DNA of 64,000 nt from Tribonema minus (taxonomy: Eukaryota; Sar; Xanthophyceae; Tribonematales; Tribonemataceae): positions 1 to 64,000 of the forward strand of contig JAFCMP010000066.1 of assembly GCA_017506865.1 (NCBI GenBank), read 5' to 3'. The notes below the pieces were generated by a model, which had not been told where the DNA came from, made no database searches, and saw only the letters and a list, made by a program, of their open reading frames with translations. Of this stretch, positions 44,701-57,500 are shown piece by piece. Each line of letters begins with the position of its first letter. Position 1 is the stretch's first letter. A program made the position numbers and the translations under genes.

Positions 44701-45805
44701 GCCTCACTCGAGACACACCAGACAGGGGCACGAACTGTACAGTTTTTGCGGGCCATGCATGAGACTGTGGTTCACCAACGCGCATTTCACGCAAACAAAG
44801 CGATTGCGGTTCATTGGACATTGAGTGCGTCAGAGGCCGCTGACGACGCAGTGCAAATCGCAGCGCCGTATCAGTGTCATGGGCACCAGCTAACCCTAAC
44901 CCTAAACCTAACCCTAAACCTAATCCTGACCATCGACAGCAGCTGCGACAGCAGCGCAAAGCAGCACGCTCTCCGAGCATACGCCCAGCCCCTAACCCTA
45001 ACCTTAAGTTCGAGCGCACCATCTAATTGGGTGAAAGCTCGTTCGCACACTCTTCTACCTCACCCCCATGATGTTCCCTTCATCGACCCCCAAAGGCCAT
45101 AGTGAATGTCAGTGGCCCCATCATGATCGATGCCACCAGTTTCATTATACTTCACATCACTTGGCCGTACGGAGTAACTTCAAAGCCAGATGATGCCAGC
45201 ACTTAGTAGCGCCACGGTACTTGGCATGCACCAAAAACATCCCCGTTGGGCCTTGAAACTTACATGGAGTCATTGTGAACTGCCGCAAAAGTTATGGTCT
45301 ACACAGCCGCCGCAGCGTACGTCTATTGCACAATTCAAAACCTGTGCTGTGCCCTGCCCACTTCTGCATGTCATCGTGACTGCTTGTTGTGCGCTGGCGC
45401 TCGCTGAGCAGGCAATTCAACAGGCGGCTTCCGATTTGAAAAAAAAACACATGTCCACAGAGGCACGGACGCAGCAGTGCACCAGGCAATTCCTTCCACT
45501 TTGCCAAAAGCGCGTGAGGAGCGCTGCAACATTTCAACCTCAACATTCAGCTTCAAATATGTGATACCCGGCGCACAGGTGTTTCTATGTGCAGGGCGTC
45601 CGTATAGCAGGGTGGGCACCTCAACCCCGCCCCCCCCCTCTCTCGCGCTGCCAACTTCAATGCACGTGTGCTACTGATCACATGAGCTGCGCGCCCTGAC
45701 TCGGACTGTGACTCATACTCTGACTCGCAGGTGGAGCACCTGAAGCGCACAAACCTGCAGCTCAGGCAGACGCTGGAGCAGCTCCTGTCGGCACCCAAGA
45801 AGTGA
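38710..45805 (+). CDS. DNALI1: Axonemal inner-arm dynein light chain p28 (DNALI1)
   Basis: Six exons join in frame: 38710-38809 (phase 1 end), 40768-40907, 42065-42169, 42950-43173 (phase 2 end), 43890-43956 and 45731-45805. This gives 236 residues; animal homologues have about 258. Family hallmarks are all present: SLVKYDTPVLVS at the N-terminus, DILNSILPPREW, QLWVQYVSSTPATRLD, QQRQARETGICPVREELY, INCAERGLLLLRVRDEIHMT, AAYQTLYESSIAFGMRKAL, a coiled coil (REDRDDLEARVAEM) and the ending LSAPKK. The protein dimerises and attaches inner-arm dyneins to axonemal doublets together with actin or centrin, so the host swims with a flagellum. Each split codon is restored across introns (G+GC, AA+G). 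Introns are filled with decayed copies of the neighbouring exon edges. Confidence 0.95.
40124..40225 (+). repeat. 51-bp tandem pair in p28 intron 1
   Basis: Two almost perfect copies of atgagtactacctggtactc… ending agagtacataaccc. The preceding tacttcgaagta is a palindromic form of the dispersed acttgaagt motif. Confidence 0.95.
41015..41776 (+). pseudogene. Train of decayed copies of p28 exon 2's 3' edge
   Basis: The exon's end (…cggcttgatatcatcaaccttcag|gt at 40907) recurs with edges near 41086, 41248, 41439, 41549, 41723 and 41776. Decay increases outward. The first copy keeps YVSSTPATRLDIINLQ and a gtgc junction; the second reads YVSSTLAMRLDVINLQ. Later ones keep only ctcg-catcatcaa-cttca. 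Intervals are 179, 162, 191, 110, 174 and 53 bases. A copy of the exon's 5' edge (gagaagcagacggcggagat) lies upstream at 40537. Confidence 0.85.
42208..42320 (+). pseudogene. Decayed copy of p28 exon 3
   Basis: Starts with gacttgattcgccag (42223-42237), copying exon 3's end. A degenerate version of the exon's second half follows (ccggtcaggggggagcttca…gcaatgcttcggcgagcccatttgccag), ending about 42318. It has lost the matching donor. Confidence 0.75.
42438..42865 (+). pseudogene. Three truncated copies of p28 exon 4's 5' edge
   Basis: Copies start at 42438, 42603 and 42770, ahead of the full exon at 42950 (intervals 165, 167, 180). Each follows a good acceptor (accag, gcgcag, cgcag) and repeats gtcaccat-aactgcgcggagcg-gggctcctgctgctg, through …atccacatgacggtggc. 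They then break off at ctgccctatatcatc…tgagc, with stops and no donor. The sequence between them is CCCTAA-rich, which supplies ctaac and pyrimidines upstream of each acceptor. Confidence 0.9.
43214..43545 (+). pseudogene. Three decayed copies of p28 exon 4's 3' edge
   Basis: The exon end …gaaatggcagacaa|gtgagc (43173) recurs with ends at 43296, 43420 and 43539, at intervals of 123, 124 and 119. The first copy retains EMHARIRQLREDRDDLEARV intact with its donor. The others keep only ctggaggcgcgcatc…gacaa|gtga. A further donorless relic is at about 43681. Confidence 0.88.
44072..44441 (+). pseudogene. Three decayed copies of p28 exon 5's 3' edge
   Basis: The exon end gcggatgagcgggcgcacca…gacgag|gtatgt (43956) recurs with ends at 44096, 44264 and 44441 (intervals 140, 168, 177). 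They retain gtatgt, gtatgt and gtttat junctions. The surrounding intron is a degenerate tatggtatg-rich repeat. Confidence 0.85.
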
Positions 45806-47846
45806 TGAATGCATGCTCAAGTTCAGCTTGAAGTTCAACTTATAAAGTTCAACTTGAAGTTCATGCTCCTTCGGCGCCCAAGAAGTGACGACGGCACGCA
45901 ACGTGCAATTGCGTGCAAAAGGTCAACGTGATGTTAATACTACGCCCCCGTCTACTTGTCTGCGCATGACTGCAAGCGATTTGTCACCCTGCCACACAGT
46001 GCGCGTTGCGCTTGCAGTTGTCGCACATTGTGGTGCCCCAAGAAGTGACGACGCCACGCGCATGCACAAGTTCAACTTGAAGTTTTTTTGAGGTAGCATC
46101 GGCGCCCAAGAAGTGACCGCGGCATGCAGCGCGCATGCACCACAAGTTCAGCTTGAGTTTGTGCATGCGCAAAAGTTCACTTTGGTCTCAACACTACCCG
46201 CCCATCTGTACACGGCTGCACGCAGTTATGTCCCCCCTGGCACACCTTGCGCGCTCTGCTTGCAGTTGCCCCCCTCCTGTTGCATGCTGTAGTATTCAGT
46301 AGGTGACACGCGCGCAGCGCGCATGCACAAGTTCAATTGAAGTTTATGTTTGAGAAGTTCACCTTGGTGCAAATACTACCCGCCCAATCTGTACACGGCT
46401 GCACCCAGTATGTCACCCCTGGCACACTGTGCCACCTTGCGCGCTTCACTTGCAGTTGCCCCCTTGCTGTTGCATGCTGTAATATTCTGCAGTGGGTGAT
46501 GCGCAGTCGTGCACAGTAGGTGACGCATAGTCGTGAACTTAGGGTTAGGGTTAGGGGTAACCCTAACGCTAACCCTCAGGCGCAGTCGTGCTCCATCTGT
46601 GCGCACCCTGGGCGCCAGCATAATCAAAGGCAAGAATTTGCTTTCGTCGGGACTCGGGCGTATGCCAACAACACCTGAAACTCGACTTGCAAGCAACACA
46701 TTACCTTGACTTGAAAGTGGCTGCTGGCAGCACGAAACCCTCATGGCACAAATCGACGGTTTTTGGGCGCCATGACTGGTATAGCAGTTGAGCACCTGTG
46801 CCCCATCACTATGAAACTTTGTTGAACATTGATCGCAGTGCTGCGCCAGCATGGTTTGATGAGAGGAGGTGTCTAGGCCAGCACATCAGAAATGGATGAA
46901 ACCTTTTTGGACACGAATCGCAGTGCTGCGCCAGCATGGTTTGTTGAGAGGAGGTAGCTAGGCCAGCTTGTCAGAGTTGAAAGCCTTCATCTACAACAGG
47001 TTGTCTTTGATGTGACTTGCGCGTAAATGGGTTGGCCGTAGCATTCGGTTACCCTTCACATGGTTCGGCAGTAAGATTCACTGTTCGTTCTTTTTGTTGG
47101 TACTGGATGGGCATCAGCGCCTGCTGCATATGGCAGGTCATGCCTTTTCTGTCGCTGCACTGCACGTGTGCATATTTTCCAATGAAAGAGAAAGACAGGC
47201 AACAGCACGCAGCAGCAAAACAAGACGCATGCTTGGGCCTAGTACCAAGCCACCGAACGGCAAGCCAGCTAGAGAAACGATGTCATATCGGTGCACTCAC
47301 AGGGGTGCCCCCGCTAAAATGGAGTCACTAGAGTGTCATTATCGCTGCAGTCATGCAGACTGGGCGCTGAAGGCAAAACGCTGCTCTTGTAGCGACGACG
47401 ACAAGCAGATCCCAAGTCCCTCAGTGCAGCTTACGGCCAGGGCAGCATCACTGACTTGAGGCAGGCACTAATGCCACTTCTGACCGTGCTGCGGACATAT
47501 GAGGTTGCCACGATAATCAGGCTGCAACGCCGGGGCCAGGTTCGCGCTAGCATGTCAATGCTGAGCATTTGCCACTCTGCTTGCCAGAGCCGAGCACAGC
47601 AGAGTCTACGAGATGACTGCCAGCTCATTGCTGCGCTGCCGCTACATACTAATCAGCCGCACGTTGGCCGGCGACTTGAAGTGTGAGGGTCTGCAGCAGT
47701 GCTCGAGAAACGGTCTCCCCCCCCCCCCTGCCAGCGGAACCGCTTGGTTGAAGCAGCAGCAGGGTAATGCCATGCCCCGACCGCAGGGGGTGCACGACAC
47801 GCTACTGCAGGGTTCACTTGCAGTACACTTCTGGTACACTTCCGGT
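45806..47846. other. Convergent intergenic region between p28 and RRP12
   Basis: It separates the p28 stop from the RRP12 stop. The left part repeats the p28 3' end: cgcccaagaagtga occurs again with stops at about 45886, 46046 and 46114, embedded in 3' untranslated repeats that share acacggctgca and gttgcatgctgta. Telomere-like tracts lie at 46540-46580. No independent gene was supported; a 121-codon frame at 47094-47459 looks incidental. Confidence 0.65.
46809..46978 (+). repeat. 85-bp tandem pair
   Basis: Two copies share atcgcagtgctgcgccagca, tggtttg(a/t)tgagaggaggt and ctaggccagc, at intervals of 85 bases (46831 and 46916). Confidence 0.92.
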
Positions 47847-48487
47847 TCACTTCTTGTTGTTGCCGGTGCGGCTCTGGTAGCCGCGCTTCTCACGGTGCAC
47901 AACGGCACCGTACTCCTGCACCACAGCCGACTTGGCGTGCGACTTCTTCTTTGACGCCAGCAGCGCCTGTCATCACAGCAGCAGGTGTACAGTGCGCAGG
48001 GTGAGAGCAGTACAGTGAACTGTGTGTTGAGCGCTGACTTGGCGTGCGACTTCTTCTTGGACGTCAGCAGCGCCTGTCATCACGGCAGCAGGTGTACAGT
48101 GCGCAGGGTAAGAGCACTACAGTGAACTGTGTGTTGAGCACTGACGTGGCGTGCGACATCTATTTTGATGCAGCAGCGCCTGTCATCATGGCAGCAGGTG
48201 TACCATATGGCGATGTCGTTGAGAGGTGATCGGCGATGCGCATTGAGACACTGTCAAGGTGTTCACATAAGAGACACATGTAGATTCTGGTTGCAAGTCC
48301 ATGGACATCCACCATGTGGGCTTGTTCGCGCCCTGAGCGAGCATAAATAAGAAGTACAACGCGCAAAGTAGTGCAGTGAACACCAGAGCAGTACAGTGAA
48401 CTAGGTGTTGAGCACTGCTGACATTGCAGCGTGCTTGGTCACATAAGCATCTGCCATGCCAGCTGTGAGAAACCCGACACTGCCCGT

Positions 48488-48519
<32 letters not shown>

Positions 48520-51500
48520 GAAGAGCGATGTCCGCTGGTGCACCTCACAACGCTGGCGCACGCAGACGGCTCTGAACAGACAAGTCGCACAAAATGGTAC
48601 ATGCCTGAGCAGGCTACTGCTGTCAAACTCGGTGTTTCTAACGGCGCTTATGTGGCGTACGATTCTTCAACAGAGCATCTGGAGGCACTTCAAGATGATG
48701 ACATCCCACACTCTGTGCGGCACTGTTACTGAATATAATACTTCTATATAATTTCTGTGTAAGCTGGTGGGGGATTCCAACACAGCGTCGCACATTTACA
48801 TCCACCCTAACCCTAGCCCTAAACCTACACAACAAGTCAGCCTGCAGCAGACTGCCAACGCACTGCCCCTTGAAGTACAGTGGCCACTGCACTGGGTGAA
48901 TCCATTCATGTCATGTACTTTTATCTGCCCTTCCATCTACCCCTCTGGCATCGTTCTCTTAGACTACCAGAGCTTGTCATGCATACTTCAAAGCATCCTT
49001 GTGCAAGCCGCTGTGAATCCTGACCGCACCGCCTTTTCGATGTTACGGCTACCGGTAGCCGCTGAGCTCACCTTGGGATCCAGGGGTATGTAGGCATATG
49101 GCTCCAGCTTCTGCCCCTTCCGGCGCACGTCACCGCCTGCCTTCTTCGACTTGAACTCCGCACCCGGCCTCGCACCGCCCTGCTTTCCCTTGCCCCAACC
49201 CCCTGTGCCACGGGGGAGGGCACCCGCCTGCAGAGGTAAAACGATGAACGGTCAATAGTTGAATGGTGGAGTTGTGCTGACTGTTGGGTGCCATGACGCA
49301 AGGTCTAGTGATGCCTCACTTCACGTACAGCTTAAACTGCAACTCCCTGCTTGCCCTTGCCCCAGCCTTGGGGGGCCCCCGCCTGCACAGGTAAAACGAC
49401 AAACAGGTAACACTCAAGAAGCGTTGTGATTACTGTTGGGGCCCAGTGATGCAAGGTTCAGTGATGCGTCGTTAACATACAGCTTAAACTGAAACTCCCT
49501 GCGTGCCCTTGCCTCCTGTACCGCGGGGGGCGCCCACCTGCGAAGGCAAAACGCCGAACTAGAAATAGTTGTATGGCGTTGCGCTTGTGGATGAACGCCA
49601 TGACTCAAGGTTTGATGATGCCTCAAATGCAACTCTGTGAGGGGCAAAACGACGAGCCAGCAACGGGTTAGGTGTTGTGTTCTTTGTTAGGGCCCGGTGT
49701 GACGTGAGGTCTGGCGCCTCACTACACGAACAACTTCAAATGCAACTCTGTGTTTGCCCTTGCCTGAGCGCCTAGATGCCTGTAGAGAGCTGACCACGAG
49801 CCAGCATGGTTTGGCCCCCTTCTGATGCGCGGTCTAATGTTACAATGATACTGATGCTTCACTGCAAGTTGAAAATGTAACTTTTGCTCGACGTCTTTTA
49901 CCACGGTCATTGATACACAAGCACGCACGCAGCACTGCGCAATTGGGCTCTTGCGCGCCCTATGCGACTGTGAACAGGAGGCGCTTTCGCTCCAACCTTT
50001 GGGGGGCTGACCTTCACCTTGATTGGCGCCTTTGACAATGCACACTGCCGTTTGCGCGCGCGACGGTTACGGCGGTTACGCTTGCCGGTGAACCGACACA
50101 ATCACAGTTACGGCAGTTACACATGCTGGTAGACAGACTACAATACATTCATTTCCCGTAGGACGCGACTGGCGTCGGTCTTCTCTTGCATTGGTAATCG
50201 TGATGTCTACTTTTGGCGACGTTCGGCACGAGGCTAGCAGGCGACAGCGCGGTGTTAGGGTTAGGGTTTGGCCGCGCAGCGCGTCTGGCGCCGGTCTCCA
50301 CGCTCACGACAAATAGCACTGAGCCCTCCGTGCAAGCATATGTAGCCCCAATTCTAAACTAGATCTTCCTTGATTGACAATCCTGATCACACGTTCTGAA
50401 GCCCTTCCTGCAAGCCTATCGCCAATCCCAATCGCCACCCTTCCTTGATTTACATCCCGAATCCCGCGTTCTGTCTGTTCCTCGAGTTGCCATAACACCT
50501 TGACAACGGCGCCACCACCGCTGCCGCCGCCGCTTGTCGCCTTGGCCATGCGCGCAGCAGCGGCGGCGGCGGCGACGAAGCCATCTTGGCCAGCCATTGC
50601 ATCGTGTGCCCAGCAACAATATGTTGTTGAGTTCTTCCAAAACACCAATTTGAAACTCTGATCCCAACCAACGCTGTGTTCTGCCTGTGCCTCAAGATGA
50701 CGCCTCACCTTGACAACAGTGCCGCCGCCGCTGCTGCCGCCGCTGGTCGCCTTGGCCTTGCGCGCAGCAGCGGCGGCGGTACCGTCCTTAGCGAGCCGCC
50801 GCGCAGTGCGCCTGGTGTCATTGTCGGCGGCATATTCGCCGCCGCTGTCATCGGAGTCTGCAGCCTCGTTGCGGCCGCGCTTGCGCTTCGACGGCGCATA
50901 TTCGAGGTCACCGTCCGATGCGTCGTCATCATCGCTGCTGTCGCCGCCGTCGTCTGCATTCAGTGAAGATGCAGGCAGTAAGAAAGGGGGGGGGGGGGGG
51001 GGGGGCGGCAGTGTCACAACTTTGTCGCGGGCAGGATGAAGGGGGGGGGCGGGAGGGGGGGGGGGGGGCAGTGTCACAGCTTCAATTGTCAGTCGCGCGG
51101 TCAACAGGTGACACGGCGTTTCGTTGATATCAGCGTGCTTGCGCTTCGACGGCGCGTATTTTAAATCGCCAACTGATGCGCCATCGCCGTCGCTGGTGTC
51201 GCCACCGCCGTCTGCGTTGATGAGGAGCGTGTTACGAAGAGGGAGGGGGGGGGGGGGGGGGGGGGGGCGGCACGCGGAGTTCAACTAAAAGTGCAGTTCA
51301 GCAGGCTTGCTTACGGTTGCAGGGAGACAGCGCTGACACCATGATATCCGCAAAGTCCACAAAGGTGTTGCACTGACGATTGGCCCACTGGAGAGTACAA
51401 GAACTTGTCTGACAGAGCGAGATATGTCAGAAGTACCTCTTGTCTTCAAGCAGTGTCGCTCTCTTCGCTCAGAGTTTATCCATACTTACATTCTCTTCCA

Positions 51501-54500
51501 TTCATGCTCGTACTCACAGAAATCAGCCCACTGCTGTCGCTGCCCACGCACATTTCGTTGCGGTTCTCTCTCTGTGTTCCTACATGGTTGTTGTGATGCA
51601 CACACAGACACCTACAGGCATGCACACTATAAATTCGACAAAGTACCTCACGGTTGTGAGTGCAACGACAGGTTGTGTCAGAATCAGCGTGATGCCACCC
51701 CTGCTGCTGTTGCATGGTACTATGAGCACGATAAAGGATGAACTGGCCATCGGTAGCGGTGGTAGTACAAACCGCTGCTACATTGCGGTACTTCCATCAC
51801 ACAAGTGCAGTGAATCTGCGTGCCACTTTACCATGCATCAGAGTGCGTAGAGGAATGTACAGAACCGGTACGACAAGCCTGCCATCCTCTCCGGCGCAAA
51901 CTTCAATATTTTCGCCCCCCATGGCCCAGTCCTCTGATGCAGTGATGGACAACAGTTTCATGGTCCCGTACTACATTGTGCTATTCAGATGAAGAATTAC
52001 ACTCTAGAAGTGTGTGTGCATACCACTTGACGTGTCAGCTGGATGCAACAAAGTACACTTCCAATGATAGTAAGATGCATCCAGAAGCGCATAATATCAC
52101 TTGAAGTGTCTCTTGAAGTGTTAGTTAAATGCCAAACGAGCACAGACCTGGCCCGACAAGCCCGCCATCGTCAACTTCAATGTCCTCGCCCTCCATGTTG
52201 CTGTCCGCTGACGCTATCATGTACAACAGTTTTCGATACCATGGTATATTTGTGCAATGCAGATGATATTGACTACACTTCAGAAGTGTAAACATCACAA
52301 CTGCAAGTATCAGTCAGAGCAAAAACAACAAACCTGGTATGACGAGCCTGCCGTCCTCTCCGACGCCAAATTCAATCTCCTCGCCCTCCATGTCGCTGTC
52401 GTCTGACGCTGACAGTTTTCTGGCACTAGAGTATACTATATGCAATTCAATGGAAAGTTGCACTTGAGAACACAAGTGTACTCATCACTTGAAGTATCAC
52501 TCAAACAAGGACCAACCTGGTATGACAAGCCTGCCATCCTCTCCGACGCCAACTTCAATCTCCTCGCCCTCCATGTCGCTGTCGTCGGACGCTTCGCCGT
52601 CAACCAGCTTGAGGTTGCGCACCATGGCGCCGTCCAACAGATCCACCACGCCGTCTTCTCCCTCGTCCCCCTGCAAGATAAACACACCAATGGGTGGATT
52701 GATTGCACTCACACCACGTGATGACGTTGGGCAACAAAAAGTTGAACTTATGCTTGAGGTTCCGCACCATGGCGCCATACAACAGATCCACCACGCCACC
52801 ATCTCCCTCATCGCCCTGCAAATACGCCGTATTGTTGGGAGACTGAAAACCACATGCGTTCACACCACTACAATCTAGCACAACTGCTGCGCATATGAAG
52901 TTCAGCAACAAAAACCATGCGTTGCATGTACGCTGACAACTTGCGGCTTCGACGATACACTTTGAAGTATACTTCGAAGTACCCGTTATGCGATATGACT
53001 TCTAAGAAAGCATTTACAGACCTTCAGCAAATCATGAGGTGCGATCACAATACACTTGCTAATAACGTGCTTCTAGATGATGCAGCGTGCAATCACTTAC
53101 ATACATATATGCGTACAAATGTACCCCCGCATTGCACACAACCACTTGCCTTCTCGCGGACCATGAACTTGCCCCCCCCTGCCCCCCCGCGCCGCGCCGC
53201 TGTTCTCTCTAACTTGCCCCTCTAATCTGGAATAACTCATTAATACATGTTGTGCTGGCACCAACCTCTGCACTACAAGTACCCCCCTGCATTGAAAACC
53301 CACCTTCTCTCGGACCATGAACTCGCCTCCCCTGCCCCCCCGCGCCTTGCCGCCCTTCTCCTTTGCAGAGCGCTGCTGCTGCTGAGCACTGTGACGCGGC
53401 TCGTCATCGGAGTCACTGTGCGCTGACGCGTCGCTGTCGCCGTGCATCATGGCGTCGAAGCGGGTGTTGGCGCCTCCACCGCCGCCGCTGCTGCGCTGCG
53501 ACTTGGCGGCGGCCCTGGCGTCTTCGCGTTTCGCCTGCGTTGGCAAAGCGCATCAGCCGTTTGTATGAGTTCTCGCGAGCACTGCAGTAGAGGTAGCAGA
53601 AGTATATAGACTTCTTGACGCGTGTAGTTCAATAGGTGAGTTGTGAAGCAAATACCAATATGGATTCGAGGTGTCTCAAGCACTGCAGTAGTGTAGACTA
53701 TGGAAGTAGACTTTCTTGGCGTCGGTAGCTTAGTAGGTGAGGTGTGAAGCAAGTACCAATTATAGATAGTGGTGAGCGCGCGAGCGACAGGATTAGCCCT
53801 CTGCAACACGTCTCGGCGGCGTTCCTGGCGTCTTCGCGTTTCGCCTGCTTTCACAAAGCGCATCAGCCGTTGTATGAGTTTGCGGTGCTCTCAAGTACAT
53901 CATTCACGAACGCACCAGCAGAGTGCGTGGGTTCACGCGCTCTCTCAGGTACTTCAAGGGTGAAGTAGTGTACGCACTTGAAGTATGCGCTGCAAGCAGT
54001 GCAGGTGCAGTAGTAAGTTTAGCCCTGGCGGTCGCTTGCGCCTGAGGTGCGCAAACATCAGCCAAGTACTTTGCGCTTGGCCTGCTTTGGCACAGTGCAG
54101 CAGCCGTTGTACGAGTTCGAGGTGCTCTCAAGTGTTTCAGTAGGGGTACAGACTTCTTGACGCATGTAGGTGTGTTGTGAAGCCATAATGCAAATATAAG
54201 GAGCGGCAAACACAAGAAGTGTCCCTCTGCAACACAGGTCAATTATTCACGGTGAGAACACCCCGCAGTCTCAGGCGAGTACTCGTAATGAGTATTCACG
54301 ATGTAATGCATTGGGCGAACATACATGCTCAGCGATGTAGCATCGCATATCACCAAACCGCATTTCGATGCAGCAGGCGCCCGTGTTTGACCCTTGTCGT
54401 GTCTGACCCTGACTTCAATCTTAATCCTAACCCTAACCATAACATTAACCCTAGCGCTGTGTTGGCGCCGACCTGGTCCTTGTTGTAGTTTCACGGTTGA

Positions 54501-57500
54501 AGTTAGGGTTGGAGTCTTATCAAATAACGAAAATGGGCTGATGAACATGACTGACTCATAAGTCGCGCTGCCTAAACCTTTGAGCCCCTTCTCAGCGAGT
54601 CAGAGTTGAGGTCAGAGTTAGCGCAGCGCTGACAGGTAGGGTTAGCTTAAGGCTGAGAGGTAGGGTTAGGGTCAAGACAAAGAACAGGATTAGGGTTTGA
54701 AGGCACTCACGTGTCGTGCCGCCTTGGCCTTGAGCTCCTTCTCGGCGGCCTTCTGCATGCCCACAATGAGCTTGCGGTCCTCCTCCGGCACCAGCTCCTG
54801 AGCATCATCAGAAAGAAACACGCAACAATGCAGCTTCACCAAAAGGGAGAGAGGGGCGTGGGGGGTGGGGTGTTACAGCAATACTGAGCATCACCCCCAG
54901 TACACAGGCGCCCGCGTCTGAGTGTCACGAAGGGGGGGGGGGGCTAAGAATCACCGCATAGTACTAAAATAAAACCGAGCATCACCACAACCGTGCGACG
55001 CACACATGGTAGCTGAGCATCAGCACGGCAGAACGCTCAGAGGATGAGCATCCCCACAGCCCCCCCAGTCCTGTGCATCACTTCGAACCACACAGGCAGA
55101 ATTGGGCTCAAGGAGGCACCCTCAAAGCGTCAGACCCAAAGCGTCACCACAAGCACATAAGAACAAGAGTCAAGAAGAGCGGCACCGGTTGCTAACCCTA
55201 ACCCTTAGGCGAGCAGCTGTGCAGTAGAGCTGGGGCTGCAGAGCTAGTGCTGCGTGCAGGCACGATAAATGTTATGCTGTTAAAGGCAAAGTGAAATTGA
55301 GGATAGGGTTGGGGTTCAGGCTTAAGTGAGCAATGGGGTTACGGCCGAGCCATGATGTGTGTAGTGAGAGCTACAATTATCGCGCACCTTGACACGCTCA
55401 AAGCCGAACTTGCGGCACAGCTTGGCGAGCACGACCTTGGTGCGCGCGCGCAGATACATACTTGAAGTTAGGGTTGGTAATTGAAGTTAGCGTTACTGCA
55501 CCTTGACGCGCTCGAAGCCGAACTTGCGGCACAGCTTGGCGAGCACGACCTTGGTGCGTGCGCGCAGGTACAGGCGCGTCGCGCGCGGCACGCCCGTCAT
55601 CACGCCCGCCGTGATCTCCAGCAGCAGCGGCTCGAGAACGGCCCTGTCCGCGCCGCCCACGGCCACGCGCAGGAAGCCGAGCACTGCCTTCACGACCTCC
55701 CTGCGTGGGGTCGGCAGTGTTTATGGCTGAGTGCGGGAGTCTGTGGCGCCATGCAGAAATGGCTCAAGATTGCCTTCAAAATGGCTCAAAATGAGACAAC
55801 TGACTACCACGCGCACGAAGCTGAGCGCTGCCTTTGCGACCTCCCCGCGCGGGGTCAGCAGCAACCAAGGGGTCAGGGCAAGTTGTATCAAATGGTGTGG
55901 GCTGGAAAGTCGTGGTGGGTGAATGGGTAATTGGCGGTGCGCAGTGGCTTGAGAAGACGCAGCGCGGCATGTACGCACTTCCAGAGAGGCACACCTTGAG
56001 GACTTGCACATTTCAAATACTTCAAGCGTGTAATACCTGCTTGGCTCCCTCGCCAGCAGCAGCATGGTGGTGATGAGCTGGGGGGTCATCTGCGCCACGC
56101 TCTCCTGGTGACAGTTGAAGAGTGAGTCAAGTGAATGAGTCAATGAGTCTTTGAGTGAAGTCACTGCGACACGCTCTCCCGCTGATGGGTGACGGGTGAT
56201 TTCATGCAAATGAGTCAATTGTTCAACAAGTCAAAGTCAGCTCTAGCAGCGAACCGTCAAGTACATGAGTCAATGAGTGAATGAGTCACCGAGCCGGGTG
56301 TTCATACAGTGATGACAGGGAAGGGGAAACGAGTGCGTAACGCATGCACCTGGGGTGGGGTCATCGGTACATGGAAGGTGGTGTGCGGGTGGTTTCTGCA
56401 CTACAAGCTACAGAAAAAGAGGCCCCCTGAAAGAGGCCCTATGTGTGCATGTGCACCTTACAGCAGAAGAGGGCGCCGCGCGCTTATGCTCAGTGCTTAG
56501 TGTAAGCACTTGAAGTACAGGCAGTGGTGCGCAACCGCCAGTTGCTCGATCGGACATGGCTAAACTCGCAGTGCAGGCAACCACATGCCAACATCCCCAC
56601 AGATAAGATATACATATATATGCAAAGCGCTGTCAAGTCTGCAGCACTTCACAGTTATACCTCAATTTCTCACTGCCAGTACTTGAAGTGGGGACAGCGG
56701 CACAAAACCTGCCAGTTCCCCGACCGGAAGTGGCCAAACTCGTATTGCAGCAGAGTGAGCACGAGCACGCCCGCAGAGCATGTAGATATATACTTGAAGT
56801 ACATATATGCAAAGGCCTACTTTTTGAATGCATAGCTTACTGCGAGTACTTGAAGTATTGGCACACACCTGCCAGTTCTCCGACCAGAAGTGGCCAAACT
56901 CGTACTGCAGTCGACTGAGCGCGAGCACGCAAGCAGACCGTGAATGAATGTATTACGCACGACGCACTCTGAAGTCTACTCTACAAGAGTACGCTTCAAT
57001 TAGTGACTGTAACTACTTGAAGTGCAGACAGCGGCATAAACCTGCCAGTTTTCCGACCGGAAGTGGCCGAACTCATACTGCAGCCGACTGAGTGCGAGCA
57101 TCCCCGCGCAGCGTGAACCAACGTATCATGCAGAAAGCACACTAAGGTCTACGCATCCAGGCTACATTCCAGTTAAAACCTGTAAGTTAGTAATCTTGAA
57201 GCGCAGATGGCGGCACTAACCTGCCAGTTCTCTGACCGGAAGTGGCCAAACTCGTACTGCAAGCGACTGAGCGCGAGCACGCCTGCAGACCGCATGTGCG
57301 GGGTGTGCGCGCCCAGGCAGCCGAGCGTTGCCACGACCATTTCGCTGGGGTCAGCGCACGCGTAGTGCGCCAGCGCCAGCAGCAGCTCATACTGAAGAGC
57401 AGGGGAGGCAGGCGTTGGTGCAGAGTTGAGCGGCAATGCGTTAGTTATTAGAAGTACATGCGTATTCAGCAGAGCAATTGAGCGGTGCCTCGACCATATT

